The position numbers and the translations under genes were made by a program. Positions 22,684 through 31,095 of a stretch of 50,915 bases of DNA are shown piece after piece; the first letter of the stretch is position 1, and the number at the start of each line of letters is the position of its first letter. The stretch comes from Streptomyces sp. CB00316 (lineage in GTDB: Bacteria; Actinomycetota; Actinomycetes; Streptomycetales; Streptomycetaceae), in contig NZ_LIXI01000018.1 in assembly GCF_001905595.1 (NCBI RefSeq), positions 1-50,915 on the forward strand, written 5' to 3'. Under the pieces are notes generated by a model. That model was not told the origin of the DNA, did not search any database, and worked only from the letters and a program-made list of their open reading frames with translations.

Positions 22684-23654
22684 CCACGCCCACCACCCCC
22701 GTGAACCGGCTGCGCCCCCGGCGTTCGTGTCTGGCCGTGCCGGGCTCCAACCCGCGCTTCCTGGAGAAGGCCCAGGGCCTCCCGGCGGACCAGGTCTTCC
22801 TGGACCTGGAGGACGCCTGCGCGCCGCTCGCCAAGGAGGGCGCCCGCCACACCATCGTGGACGCGCTGAACAACGGTGACTGGAGCGGCAAGACCCGGGT
22901 CGTGCGGGTCAACGACTGGACGACGCATTGGACGTACCGGGACGTCATCACGGTCGTCGAGGGCGCGGGCCCCAACCTCGACTGCATCATGCTGCCGAAG
23001 GTCCAGGACGCCCAGCAGGTCGTGGCGCTGGACCTGCTGCTGACCCAGATCGAGAAGACGATGGGCTTCGAGGTCGGGAAGATCGGCATCGAGGCACAGA
23101 TCGAGAACGCCAAGGGCCTGGTGAACATCGACGACATCGCCGCCGCCTCGCCCCGCCTGGAGACGCTGATCTTCGGCCCGGCCGACTTCATGGCCTCGAT
23201 CAACATGAAGACCCTGGTCGTCGGCCAGCAGCCGCCCGGCTACCCGGCGGACGCCTACCACTACATCCTGATGCGCATCCTGATGGCGGCCCGTACGCAC
23301 GACCTCCAGGCGATCGACGGCCCGTTCCTCCAGATCCGCGACGTGGACGCCTACCGCGAGGTGGCCGGCCGCGCCGCGGCCCTGGGCTTCGACGGCAAGT
23401 GGGTGCTGCACCCCGGCCAGGTCGACGCGGCCAACGAGGTGTTCTCGCCCTCACAGGAGGACTACGACCACGCCGAGCTGATCCTCGACGCGTATGACTG
23501 GTGCACCTCCGAGGAGGGCGGCAAGAAGGGCTCGGCGATGCTCGGCGACGAGATGATCGACGAGGCCAGCCGCAAGATGGCCCTGGTCATCGCGGGCAAG
23601 GGCCGGGCCGCCGGAATGCAGCGCACCTCCAAGTTCGAAGCCCCGGAGGCCTGA
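22680..23654 (+). CDS. mcl: HpcH/HpaI-CitE family lyase, probable beta-methylmalyl-CoA/malyl-CoA lyase
   Basis: A 324-aa TIM-barrel lyase. In this pathway it cleaves (2R,3S)-beta-methylmalyl-CoA to glyoxylate and propionyl-CoA. Family landmarks are RPRRSCLAVPGSNPRFLEKA, DQVFLDLEDACAP (metal-binding Glu/Asp region), IMLPKVQDAQQV, IGIEAQIENAKGLVNI (Glu), LIFGPADFMASI (Asp) and FDGKWVLHPGQVDAANEVF. Start ATG 22680 overlaps meaA by four bases. Its place inside the ccr operon supports this substrate over citrate. Confidence 0.9.
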   Translation: MTTPTTPVNRLRPRRSCLAVPGSNPRFLEKAQGLPADQVFLDLEDACAPLAKEGARHTIVDALNNGDWSGKTRVVRVNDWTTHWTYRDVITVVEGAGPNLDCIMLPKVQDAQQVVALDLLLTQIEKTMGFEVGKIGIEAQIENAKGLVNIDDIAAASPRLETLIFGPADFMASINMKTLVVGQQPPGYPADAYHYILMRILMAARTHDLQAIDGPFLQIRDVDAYREVAGRAAALGFDGKWVLHPGQVDAANEVFSPSQEDYDHAELILDAYDWCTSEEGGKKGSAMLGDEMIDEASRKMALVIAGKGRAAGMQRTSKFEAPEA

Positions 23655-23656
23655 TC

Positions 23657-24160
23657 ATGCAGTTCGGACGCACTTTTGAGGAGTTCGAGGTCGGTGCGGT
23701 CTACAAGCACTGGCCGGGGAAGACGGTCACCGAATACGACGACCACCTCTTCTGCCTGCTGACCATGAATCACCACCCGCTCCACATGGACAGCAACTAC
23801 GCGGAGAAGACGACCGACTTCGGGAAGAACGTCGTCGTCGGCAACTACATCTACTCGCTGCTGCTCGGCATGTCGGTGCCGGACGTCTCCGGAAAGGCGA
23901 TCGCCAACCTGGAGGTCGAATCGCTCAAGCACATCGCTCCGACCTTCCACGGTGACACGATCTACGGCGAGACGACCGTACTGGACAAGACCCCGTCGAA
24001 GTCCAAGAACGACCGCGGGATCGTGTACGTGGAGACCAAGGGCTACAAGCAGGACGGCACCGTGGTCTGCGTGTTCAGGCGCAAGGTGATGGTCCCCACC
24101 GAGACGTACATCAAGGAGCGCGGCGGAGAGCAGCCCGGCCGCCCGACGCCCGCCAAGTAA
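23657..24160 (+). CDS. mch: MaoC-like dehydratase, probable mesaconyl-CoA hydratase
   Basis: A 167-aa single hot-dog domain. It should hydrate mesaconyl-C1-CoA to beta-methylmalyl-CoA. The start MQFGRTFEEFEVGAVYKHWP leads to HLFCLLTMNHHPLHMDSNYA, where the D-x-N-P-x-H-x-D hydratase motif is present in altered form (N-H-H-P-L-H-M-D), then FGKNVVVGNYIYSLLLGMS and VESLKHIAPTFHGDTIYGET. Proteobacterial Mch is about twice as long with two hot-dog folds; the short form is normal in actinobacteria. Two bases separate it from mcl. ATG 23657 follows a GGAGG run inside the mcl end. Confidence 0.85.
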   Translation: MQFGRTFEEFEVGAVYKHWPGKTVTEYDDHLFCLLTMNHHPLHMDSNYAEKTTDFGKNVVVGNYIYSLLLGMSVPDVSGKAIANLEVESLKHIAPTFHGDTIYGETTVLDKTPSKSKNDRGIVYVETKGYKQDGTVVCVFRRKVMVPTETYIKERGGEQPGRPTPAK

Positions 24161-24209
24161 CTGTGTGAAGCCTTAAGGCCATCCGCGTGAAGCCACAGGA
24201 GAAGCAGCC

Positions 24210-25415
24210 ATGACGCGACTCGCCCAGACCGCCGGTCTGAACGACATCCAGCGGGAAATCCTCTCCACGGTCCGGGATTTCGTCGACAAGGAGATCATTC
24301 CGGTCGCGACCCAGCTGGAGCACCGCGACGAGTACCCCACGGAGATCGTGGAGGGGCTCAAGGAACTCGGCCTGTTCGGGCTGATGATCCCCGAGGAGTA
24401 CGGGGGTCTGGGAGAGTCGCTGCTCACCTACGCGCTGTGCGTGGAGGAGATCGCCCGTGGCTGGATGAGCGTGTCCGGCATCATCAACACGCATTTCATC
24501 GTGGCCTACATGCTCAAGCAGCACGGCACCCAGGAGCAGAAGGACACCTTCCTGCCGCGCATGGCGCTCGGCGAGGTGCGGGGCGCGTTCTCGATGTCGG
24601 AGCCGGCGCTCGGCTCCGACGTCTCGGCGATCACGTCGAAGGGCGTCAGGGACGGCGAGGAGTACGTTCTCAACGGCCAGAAGATGTGGCTGACGAACGG
24701 CGGAACGTCGAATCTGGTGGCCGTTCTCTGCCGAAGTGACGAAGGCCACCCCGAGGGCACCGCGCCCCACAAGTCGATGACGACCTTCCTGATCGAGAAG
24801 GAGCCCGGCTTCGGAGAGGTCCGGCCCGGCCTGACCATTCCCGGGAAGATCGACAAGATGGGCTACAAGGGTGTCGACACGACCGAGCTCATCATGGACG
24901 ACCTGCGCATTCCGGCCAATCGGGTCCTGGGGGGCACGACCGGCCGGGGGTTTTACCAAATGATGGACGGTGTCGAGGTCGGCCGGGTGAATGTCGCCGC
25001 GCGTGGTTGCGGCGTCGCTCAGCGTGCATTCGAGCTGGGCGTTTCGTACGCCCAGCAGCGCCACACCTTCGGCAAGCCGATCGCGCAGCACCAGGCGATC
25101 CAGTTCAAATTGGCTGAAATGGCCACCAAGGTCGAAGCCGCCCATGCGATGATGGTGAATGCGGCACGCAAAAAGGACTCCGGGGAGCGTAACGACCTGG
25201 AGGCAGGGATGGCGAAGTACCTCGCCTCCGAGTACTGCAAGGAAGTCGTCGAGGACGCCTTCCGTATCCACGGCGGTTACGGCTTCTCCAAGGAGTACGA
25301 GATCGAGCGCCTCTACCGCGAGGCCCCGATGCTGCTGATCGGTGAAGGTACCGCCGAGATCCAGAAAATGATCATTGGCCGGCGCCTCCTGGAGGAGTAC
25401 CGATTCCAGGGCTGA
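24210..25415 (+). CDS. mcd: Acyl-CoA dehydrogenase, probable (2S)-methylsuccinyl-CoA dehydrogenase
   Basis: A 401-aa FAD enzyme that oxidises methylsuccinyl-CoA to mesaconyl-CoA. Landmarks are EEYGGLGESLLTYALCVEEI, AFSMSEPALGSDVSAI and KMWLTNGGTSNLV (FAD and substrate region), RQQRHTFGKPIAQHQAIQFK-like stretch AQQRHTFGKPIAQHQAIQ, and FRIHGGYGFSKEYEIERLYR. The catalytic base is the Glu of LLIGEGTAEIQK. It lacks the ~150-residue N-terminal extension of alphaproteobacterial Mcd, as expected in actinobacteria. ATG 24210 follows ACAGGAGAAGC. The 49-bp gap after mch contains GCCTTAAGGC but no clear terminator, so it is probably still in the operon. Confidence 0.9.
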   Translation: MTRLAQTAGLNDIQREILSTVRDFVDKEIIPVATQLEHRDEYPTEIVEGLKELGLFGLMIPEEYGGLGESLLTYALCVEEIARGWMSVSGIINTHFIVAYMLKQHGTQEQKDTFLPRMALGEVRGAFSMSEPALGSDVSAITSKGVRDGEEYVLNGQKMWLTNGGTSNLVAVLCRSDEGHPEGTAPHKSMTTFLIEKEPGFGEVRPGLTIPGKIDKMGYKGVDTTELIMDDLRIPANRVLGGTTGRGFYQMMDGVEVGRVNVAARGCGVAQRAFELGVSYAQQRHTFGKPIAQHQAIQFKLAEMATKVEAAHAMMVNAARKKDSGERNDLEAGMAKYLASEYCKEVVEDAFRIHGGYGFSKEYEIERLYREAPMLLIGEGTAEIQKMIIGRRLLEEYRFQG

Positions 25416-25595
25416 TTGTCCCTTTCGAGGTGATTTGGTGGCGAAGAACATCACACCTGGTCACCCTCGGCGGGTGCCATTCGGCAGTCCGACTCGGCTG
25501 CTGGCTTGCCCAGTTGCGCCCGGCAACCGATAGCATCGCCGGAAAGCCGCCGTCCCCCGTTGCCAGCGCGGCATCATCCGCTACGAAGGTCATCC

Positions 25596-26243
25596 ATGCC
25601 CGACAGCCCTACCTCCGCACCCCGCGGCGGGGTCCGCATCGCCCGCGGAGCATCGCCGTGGCTCCTCCCGACCGTCGCCACCGCAGCCCTCAGCCTGGCC
25701 CGCGCCCGCAAGTCCGGGCGCTGGGCGGCAGTGGCCGTGCCCACCACCGCGCTCGCGGCGGGCATGCTGTGGTTCTTCCGTGACCCCGAGCGCGAGATCG
25801 CCGAGGGCCGGGTCATCTCCCCGGCCGACGGTGTGGTGCAGAGCATCATGCCGTGGAAGGACGGGCGCACCCGGGTCGCCATCTTCATGAGCCCGCTCAA
25901 CGTCCACGTCAACCGCGCACCGCTGGCGGGCACCGTGACGTCGGTCGAGCACATCCCGGGCGGGTTCGTCCCGGCGTTCAACAAGGAGAGCGAGAACAAC
26001 GAGCGCGTTGTCTGGCACTTCGACACCGAGCTCGGCGACATCGAGATGGTGCAGATCGCAGGAGCGGTCGCCCGTCGGATCGTGCCGTACCTCCCCCAGG
26101 GTACGAAGGTGGAGCAGGGCGAGCGCATCGGCCTGATCCGCTTCGGCTCGCGCGTCGACATCTACCTTCCGGAAGGTATCGATGTCGCGGTCGAGGTCGG
26201 CCAGGCCACCACCGCGGGGGTGACTCGAATTGACCGTAGTTGA
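25596..26243 (+). CDS. psd: Phosphatidylserine decarboxylase proenzyme
   Basis: A 215-aa short-form Psd that makes phosphatidylethanolamine from phosphatidylserine. A membrane anchor lies near residues 18-60 (SPWLLPTVATAALSLARARK, AVAVPTTALAAGMLWFFRDP). Conserved stretches are VISPADGVVQSI, VAIFMSPLNVHVNRAPLAGT and GFVPAFNKESENNERVVWHF. The self-cleavage site giving the pyruvoyl cofactor is the Gly-Ser in LIRFGSRVDIYLPEG. Start ATG 25596 (the nearest upstream purine run is GAAGG). It overlaps pssA by 14 bp, so the two enzymes of the pathway are coupled. Confidence 0.92.
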   Translation: MPDSPTSAPRGGVRIARGASPWLLPTVATAALSLARARKSGRWAAVAVPTTALAAGMLWFFRDPEREIAEGRVISPADGVVQSIMPWKDGRTRVAIFMSPLNVHVNRAPLAGTVTSVEHIPGGFVPAFNKESENNERVVWHFDTELGDIEMVQIAGAVARRIVPYLPQGTKVEQGERIGLIRFGSRVDIYLPEGIDVAVEVGQATTAGVTRIDRS

Positions 26244-27093
26244 TCCGGACACCAAGGTCGGCTGGGTGCCCGAGGCCGACGAGGAGAGCGACGCCGACGG
26301 CGCGGAGGACATGCCGCTCTCGATGCGGCTGTCGATAGCGGACACGCTCACCCTCGGTAACGCCACGTGCGGATTCATGGCGGTGTACTTCACCACCACC
26401 GGGATCCTCATCCCGCACCTCACGGGCAGCGAGGAGACGGGGATGGCCCGCCACTCGGCGGCCACCGCGGTCATCCTCATGCTGATGGCGGCGATCTTCG
26501 ACCTCTTCGACGGGCTCGTGGCACGCAAGCTGCGCTCCTCGCCGATGGGGGCCGAGCTGGACAACCTCTCCGACCTCATCAGCTTCGGGCTCGCCCCGGC
26601 CTACTTCGTGCTCGTGTACGGGATGGTCGCGGACGACGCCCACCAGCGGGTGTCGGCACTGGCGGCGATCGTCGTGCTGCTGGCGGTGGTGCTCAGGCTG
26701 GCCAGATTCTCCTGTGTGACCTTGAAGGACGGCATGTTCCAGGGCATGCCGAGCCCCTTCGGAGCGCTGACGGTCGTCTCGATCGTGCTCCTGGAGCTGC
26801 CCTTCGTCCCGACGCTGCTCGCGATCATCGGGGTGGCGTGGCTGATGGTGAGCCGGGTCGAGTACCCCAAGCCGCGGGGCATCCTCGCGGTGGCGATGCT
26901 CAGCTGGATCGTCGGAGCGATGGGGCTGCTCGCCGCGTGGGCGTTCGACGCGCCGGGCGGTCAGTTGCTGCTCCAGACCGGCTGTGCGCTCCAGGTCGTC
27001 CTCGGTGCGGTGATCCCGCTCTTCGCCACGGCGCGACGGGTCAACACCTTCCGTGACAACCGGCGCGAGGCGCGGGCGGCGCAGCTCCCGTAG
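26230..27093 (+). CDS. pssA: CDP-diacylglycerol-serine O-phosphatidyltransferase
   Basis: A 287-aa membrane enzyme that forms phosphatidylserine from CDP-diacylglycerol and serine. The CDP-alcohol phosphotransferase motif D-G-x2-A-R-x8-G-x3-D-x3-D is seen in FDGLVARKLRSSPMGAELDN then LSD. About seven hydrophobic segments follow (for example ALTVVSIVLLELPFVPTLLA and ILAVAMLSWIVGAMGLLAAW). The start is TTG 26230, inside the psd tail, with GGGGGTGA upstream; no better ATG or GTG precedes the conserved region. A strong hairpin ends the unit. Confidence 0.9.
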   Translation: MTVVDPDTKVGWVPEADEESDADGAEDMPLSMRLSIADTLTLGNATCGFMAVYFTTTGILIPHLTGSEETGMARHSAATAVILMLMAAIFDLFDGLVARKLRSSPMGAELDNLSDLISFGLAPAYFVLVYGMVADDAHQRVSALAAIVVLLAVVLRLARFSCVTLKDGMFQGMPSPFGALTVVSIVLLELPFVPTLLAIIGVAWLMVSRVEYPKPRGILAVAMLSWIVGAMGLLAAWAFDAPGGQLLLQTGCALQVVLGAVIPLFATARRVNTFRDNRREARAAQLP

Positions 27094-27114
27094 CGGTACG
27101 GACACAGAACAGGG

Positions 27115-27150
27115 CGAAGGCCCGGATGCTCCCCGGCGTCCGGGCCTTCG
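27115..27150. terminator. Bidirectional terminator between pssA and the PIG-L gene
   Basis: CGAAGGCCCGGA (27115-27126) pairs perfectly with TCCGGGCCTTCG (27139-27150) over a 12-nt loop, between two convergent genes. Confidence 0.7.
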
Positions 27151-27165
27151 TGCGTTCCCGGACGC

Positions 27166-27906
27166 TCAGCCGTTCGGCTCCAGGCTCCAGACCAGTTCGG
27201 CGCGCAGGGGGCCCGTACGGGCGAGGAAGGTGCCGTGGTCGGGGGCGAGGGCAGCGAGCTGGGAGGCGTGGCTGAGGACCGCCGCGCGTTTGACCGCCCA
27301 CTGCTCGTCGGAGAGCACCACTGCGTGCTCGACGGAGACCCGGTGGCGGCGGGTGAGCTCCTGGTAGGCGGTCCCCCACTTCTGGCTGGCGGCCAGGGCC
27401 CCGGACGCCTCGGGGGCGCCCCACTCCGGCAGGTGCCCGGTGTAGGGCAGGTCGGCGTAGACCCGGGGGGCCGGGGCGCCGGCCGCGGCGAGGGCGTGCT
27501 CGGCGCGGAGCCGTACGGCCTCGTGGTCGGGCTGGTTGGTGCCGAGCGGGAGAAGGACCCGGGTGGTGGGGGCGAGGGTGCCCAGGAGGGCGTCGAGGGC
27601 GTCGGGACCATCGCCCTCGGTGACGTACGGGCCGTCCGGGTGGTCGATCAGGACCTGCTCGGCGCCCAGCAGCGCGCAGGCGCGGGCGTCCTCGGCGCTG
27701 CGGACCCGGTGGGCCTCGGCGGCGGTGGTGAAGCCGCAGACGCTGTCCCACCAGGAGACGGAGGCGCCGGGCGGCGGGGGCCCGCCGTGGACGGTGACGA
27801 CGGCGAGGGGGCCGGGCAGGGCGGGCAGGAGCCCGCCGAGGGAGAGCGCGGCGTCGTCGAAGTGCGGGGAGACGACGAGGGTGCGCCAGGGGGGCGGTAC
27901 GGGCAC
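27166..27906 (-). CDS. PIG-L-family deacetylase
   Basis: A 246-aa protein from GTG 27906 (GGAGGAACC just upstream). PIG-L enzymes are zinc-dependent amidases that deacetylate N-acetylglucosamine on lipids, thiols or antibiotics. The zinc motif usually P-H-P-D-D reads LVVSPHFDDAALSLGG here, and the distal His is in GTNQPDHEAVRLRAEH. The rest (ARACALLGAEQVLIDHPDGP, RVYADLPYTGHLPEWG) fits the fold. It is last in a three-gene minus-strand operon 29 bp after the DUF1796 gene. The substrate is unknown; the DasR-like site before the operon points to aminosugar chemistry. Confidence 0.85.
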   Translation of the reverse strand: MPVPPPWRTLVVSPHFDDAALSLGGLLPALPGPLAVVTVHGGPPPPGASVSWWDSVCGFTTAAEAHRVRSAEDARACALLGAEQVLIDHPDGPYVTEGDGPDALDALLGTLAPTTRVLLPLGTNQPDHEAVRLRAEHALAAAGAPAPRVYADLPYTGHLPEWGAPEASGALAASQKWGTAYQELTRRHRVSVEHAVVLSDEQWAVKRAAVLSHASQLAALAPDHGTFLARTGPLRAELVWSLEPNG

Positions 27907-27935
27907 GGTTCCTCCGGAGGGATGGGGGGTGGGTC

Positions 27936-28553
27936 TCAGGGCGCGGAGGCCCGGGGGATGTCCAGGGGGGCGAGGGCGGCGTCCCAGGCCGCGTCGCTGC
28001 CCTCCCAGCGACCGGGCCGGGCCTCGACGGTGGACCAGGTGATCCCGGGCGGGAGGACGGCGGCCTCCGGGGGCGTACGGCGGAGCCAGAGCAGACCAAA
28101 GGCGTGGTCGGGGTAGCGGGAGCGCAGGAGCCCGTGCAGGGCCGCCAGGTCGCCGGGGCCGCTCTCGTCGAACGCGTCGTGGTGCACGTACAGGACGCGG
28201 GAGCGGGAGGCCGTCAGGGCCCGCCAGCGGTCGGCGAGGTACGCGAACTTCTCCCGGACGCCCGGATGCCGCTCCGCGATGAGGGCCGGGGTCAGCCGGG
28301 TGCCGTCCGGGGCGTGGAAGTCGTGGAAGAAGCGGATGTTCGAACCCCGGTCCCGTACGCACAGGCCGTTGCTGAAGGGTTCGCTCAGACCGGGGCGCAG
28401 CACGTTGGCGAAGTCGGCCGCGATGGTCTCCACCACGGCGTCGAGGTCGAGGTCGAGCCAGTCGAAGAAGTGGGCCCGGTCCCGGCCGGTGACGCGGCGG
28501 AGCTGGTAGGTGGACTCGCAGTGGTAGCCGAGCCCGACGCAGACGTCGTACAT
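27936..28553 (-). CDS. DUF1796 putative papain-like cysteine peptidase/transferase
   Basis: A 205-aa protein from ATG 28553. The N-terminus VCVGLGYHCESTYQLRRVTG with FFDWLDLDLDAVVETI is the DUF1796 signature, with Cys in G-Y-H-C as presumed nucleophile. A His occurs in IRFFHDFHAPDG, and VLYVHHDAFDESG lies in the C-terminal half. Family members are annotated by fold as cysteine peptidases, but they often sit in surface-glycan gene clusters and their reaction is not established. It lies 11 bp downstream of the methyltransferase gene and 29 bp upstream of the PIG-L gene. Confidence 0.75.
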   Translation of the reverse strand: MYDVCVGLGYHCESTYQLRRVTGRDRAHFFDWLDLDLDAVVETIAADFANVLRPGLSEPFSNGLCVRDRGSNIRFFHDFHAPDGTRLTPALIAERHPGVREKFAYLADRWRALTASRSRVLYVHHDAFDESGPGDLAALHGLLRSRYPDHAFGLLWLRRTPPEAAVLPPGITWSTVEARPGRWEGSDAAWDAALAPLDIPRASAP

Positions 28554-28564
28554 GGCGGACTCCG

Positions 28565-29746
28565 TCAGGCGCCGGTGCGCCGCAGCAGGACGCCGACGCT
28601 GCCGCGTTTGCTGAGGTAGGCGCGGCCGCCGCAGACCGTCTCCAGCGCGGGGGCGACCAGCGGGGTCTCGCCGGCCTTCTCCCAGTGCGGGGCGCTCTCC
28701 AGCCAGGGGGTAAGCCGGGTGGCGAGCGTCTCGGGTTCGAGGGCGACGAAGACCAGGCCGGCCGGGAGCCGGTCCAGCAGGGCGAGGTCCTGGCCGTAGT
28801 AGAGCATCTCGATCAGGAGGTAGGCCACTGCGGGCAGTTCGCGCCGGGCGGCCAACTCCTCCAGGGAGGCGGGGTGGACCCGGACGGTGTCGCCGACGGC
28901 CTCGGTCAGCCGTCGGCGGAAGGCGGGGTTGGGTTCGGTCGCGTGGACGGTGAAGCCCTTCTCCGCGAGCCGGGCGGTGAGCGCCCCTTCGCAGGCGCCG
29001 ACCTCGACGAGGGGACCGCTGCCGGGCGGACAGTGCCCGGCGATCCACGCGACGGTCGAGTCCAGCCGTTCCGCCTCGTACGCGGAGGTGGCGAACTCCC
29101 ACGGGTCGGGCACCGAGGCCGCGTCCTCGTCGAGGCTGGCCAGCAGCGCGAACAGCCGCTCGCGCTCCTCGGCCGTTCCTGCGGCGAAGAACCGCTCTGT
29201 GGCATGGACCCGGCCGGTCCGTACGACGTATTCGGCGGACTCGGTGCGCAGCAGGTGGCCGCAGTGCCGGTTGACGAAGGCGAGCTTGGCCTCGACCTCG
29301 GCGCGGTCCAGTGGCCGGTCGAGGTCGCTGATGAACTGGAGGTACGGGGAGTGGCCGACGGCGTGCAGTACGGGCGGCCCGCCCGGGGCGACGGCAGCGG
29401 CGGCGTCCCGGCCGAGGCGGCCCCTGCTGCGCCGGGTGTCGGCGGGCGAGTGGGTCCAGAGCCGGGCCTCGGCTCCCCGGGCCGCGGCCTCGATCAGTGT
29501 GGCCAACGCCTGGGGCCCCGGCGATAGGGCGCTCTCGTCGACGGGCCGGATGTGCCGGGCGACGGCGGCGAGGCGCTCGGCGAGCGGCAGGCCCGCCGGG
29601 AGCACCAGGTGCTCGGCCGTGTCGCCGAGCAGGACATGGACCTCATGGCCCTCGTCCTGCCGGTGGATGGACTCGGGGGCGGTGAGCACGGAGAGGAAGT
29701 CCAGTACGGCGTCCTCGGCCCGGAGCACGGCCACGATGTCGATCAC
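28565..29746 (-). CDS. Two-part protein with C-terminal class I methyltransferase (NodS-like)
   Basis: A 393-aa protein from GTG 29746 (GAGGGGAT upstream). Residues ~1-130 have no clear family (MDIVAVLRAEDAVLDFLSVL-type start, then LVLPAGLPLAERLAAVARHI). Residues ~150-230 contain HAVGHSPYLQFISDLDRP and LAFVNRHCGHLLRTESAEYV, with YVVRTGRVHATERFF. Residues ~235-393 hold a SAM-binding fold: GPLVEVGACEGALTARLAEK (motif I), FTVHATEPNPAFRRRLTEAV (motif II), LPAVAYLLIEMLYYGQDLAL. NodS relatives methylate amino groups of glucosamine, and a deacetylase encoded in the same operon would provide such an amine. First gene of the operon. Confidence 0.7.
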   Translation of the reverse strand: MIDIVAVLRAEDAVLDFLSVLTAPESIHRQDEGHEVHVLLGDTAEHLVLPAGLPLAERLAAVARHIRPVDESALSPGPQALATLIEAAARGAEARLWTHSPADTRRSRGRLGRDAAAAVAPGGPPVLHAVGHSPYLQFISDLDRPLDRAEVEAKLAFVNRHCGHLLRTESAEYVVRTGRVHATERFFAAGTAEERERLFALLASLDEDAASVPDPWEFATSAYEAERLDSTVAWIAGHCPPGSGPLVEVGACEGALTARLAEKGFTVHATEPNPAFRRRLTEAVGDTVRVHPASLEELAARRELPAVAYLLIEMLYYGQDLALLDRLPAGLVFVALEPETLATRLTPWLESAPHWEKAGETPLVAPALETVCGGRAYLSKRGSVGVLLRRTGA

Positions 29747-30193
29747 GGGATGGATCCCCTCAGCAGGACGCGGGCGAGCAGCGGATACGCGGACCGGAAC
29801 TCGGAACGGCCCGCAGCCCGGTGGCCCCGGGTCCGGAGTCGAGCTAACCACCGGCCCCTCATGTGGTCCAGACCAATTTTCCGCCGAACACGGAACCCGC
29901 ACAGGGTGGTCACGCGGCGCCCGAGCGCCCGCTGCCGCCCGTGCCGTACAGGAGTTCCGTCCGCCCGCCGTGGCCTGATTTCAGCCACCGGGCATCACAG
30001 CCGGCGGCGGATACCACGGCCCGCTCCCCCGCACCAGAGGCGAACCCCTCCCGGTGGCTGAGAAGTTCCGGCAGGGACGTGAGTACCGGGGTTCCCGTCA
30101 ACCCGGCGCGCCGGGCTTCTAGAATCGCCTCGCACCCGACGCCCCGACCACTCGGACGGGGGCGCGGAACGGGGGACGACGGGGGGTCCGACG
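29747..30193. other. Divergent intergenic region with a DasR-like site
   Basis: About 450 bp between the methyltransferase operon and the lipoprotein gene. Apart from the palindrome at 29864-29875, it contains AGTTCCG and GGTTCC words and no open frame that I can support. Confidence 0.45.
29864..29875. promoter_or_regulatory. DasR-like operator (dre)
   Basis: TGGTCCAGACCA is a 5-2-5 inverted repeat that differs by one base from the DasR consensus core TGGTCTAGACCA. It also matches chitinase-promoter elements as I remember them. It lies 118 bp upstream of the methyltransferase/DUF1796/PIG-L operon and 319 bp upstream of the lipoprotein gene. Confidence 0.6.
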
Positions 30194-31027
30194 ATGAAGC
30201 ACAGGCGCGACGGGGCACGTGTGGTGGCGGTCGCGGCGGCGGGGGTCCTTCTGGCGGGTTGCGGGAGCTCGGGGGCGGAGACCGGGGAGGACCCGGATCC
30301 GAAACCGTCGAGCTCCGTGCGGCAGGCCGGGGGGCCGTCCACGTCGCCGGACCCGGAGAAGCCGGAGGAGACCAAGGAGCCGGGCGCGCTGCCCAGCGCG
30401 TACGAGTTCACTCCGGACCCGGCCCGGGTGCCGAGGACGGCGGCGGATGCCCGCAGGCTGACGCGTGACGCCGCGCTCGGGGAGGCCGACTGGGCGGCGG
30501 GGATGGTGCGGGCAACACCGTACGAGAGCGGCGGTACGTGGCCGGTGCTGGCCGATTCCTGTGTCTGGAGCCGGACCGCGCTGCCCGCCGGGGTGCTGGA
30601 CACCTTCACCCGGCGGCTGGACATCCCGGCCCAGGACGGCAAGGGGCGGATCCAGGGGGCGGTGACCGTGACGGTGCACAAGACCGTCGGGGGCGCGGAC
30701 CGGGAGATCAAGGACACCGCCCAGGAGAGCTTCCGCTGCCCGGCGCAGGAGCTGGGCGGCGGGCAGCGGCTGAGCGGGCTGATGTCGTTGCAGTTCGACC
30801 AGAAGGACGTGCGCAACGCGGACGCCTCGCTGTTCGAGGCGGGCAGGTACACCGGTCCCGGTTCGGGCGGGACCCAGGACTACGTCTGGTCCAAGTCCCG
30901 GATCGGGCCGGTCACCACGGCCGTCTCGGTCAAGGGCGCCAAGGGCTACCAGAACGCGGACCTGCTGCGGATCGCCGCCGAGGGCGGCGCCAAGGTGCTC
31001 TACCGCGTGGAGCTGGAACTGAAGTGA
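30194..31027 (+). CDS. Lipoprotein of unknown function
   Basis: A 277-aa exported lipoprotein. The signal MKHRRDGARVVAVAAAGVLL ends in lipobox L-A-G-C with Cys23 as lipid site. A disordered Pro/Glu/Ser-rich linker (about 25-65) is followed by a folded domain (PDPARVPRTAADARRLTRDA, TPYESGGTWPVLADSCVWSR, ITVTVHKTV-like stretch GAVTVTVHKTVGGADREIKD, QDYVWSKSRIGPVTTAVSVK). Two further Cys (DSCVW, FRCPA) could form a disulfide. No family is recognised. It lies 68 bp upstream of the receptor-kinase gene on the same strand and may be part of that unit. Confidence 0.75.
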   Translation: MKHRRDGARVVAVAAAGVLLAGCGSSGAETGEDPDPKPSSSVRQAGGPSTSPDPEKPEETKEPGALPSAYEFTPDPARVPRTAADARRLTRDAALGEADWAAGMVRATPYESGGTWPVLADSCVWSRTALPAGVLDTFTRRLDIPAQDGKGRIQGAVTVTVHKTVGGADREIKDTAQESFRCPAQELGGGQRLSGLMSLQFDQKDVRNADASLFEAGRYTGPGSGGTQDYVWSKSRIGPVTTAVSVKGAKGYQNADLLRIAAEGGAKVLYRVELELK

Positions 31028-31095
31028 TCGCGGAAACGGTCCTGTCGGAGAAAGTGCCTGCGGGTGCGCGAGACGATTCAGGGATGTAGCCGCTC

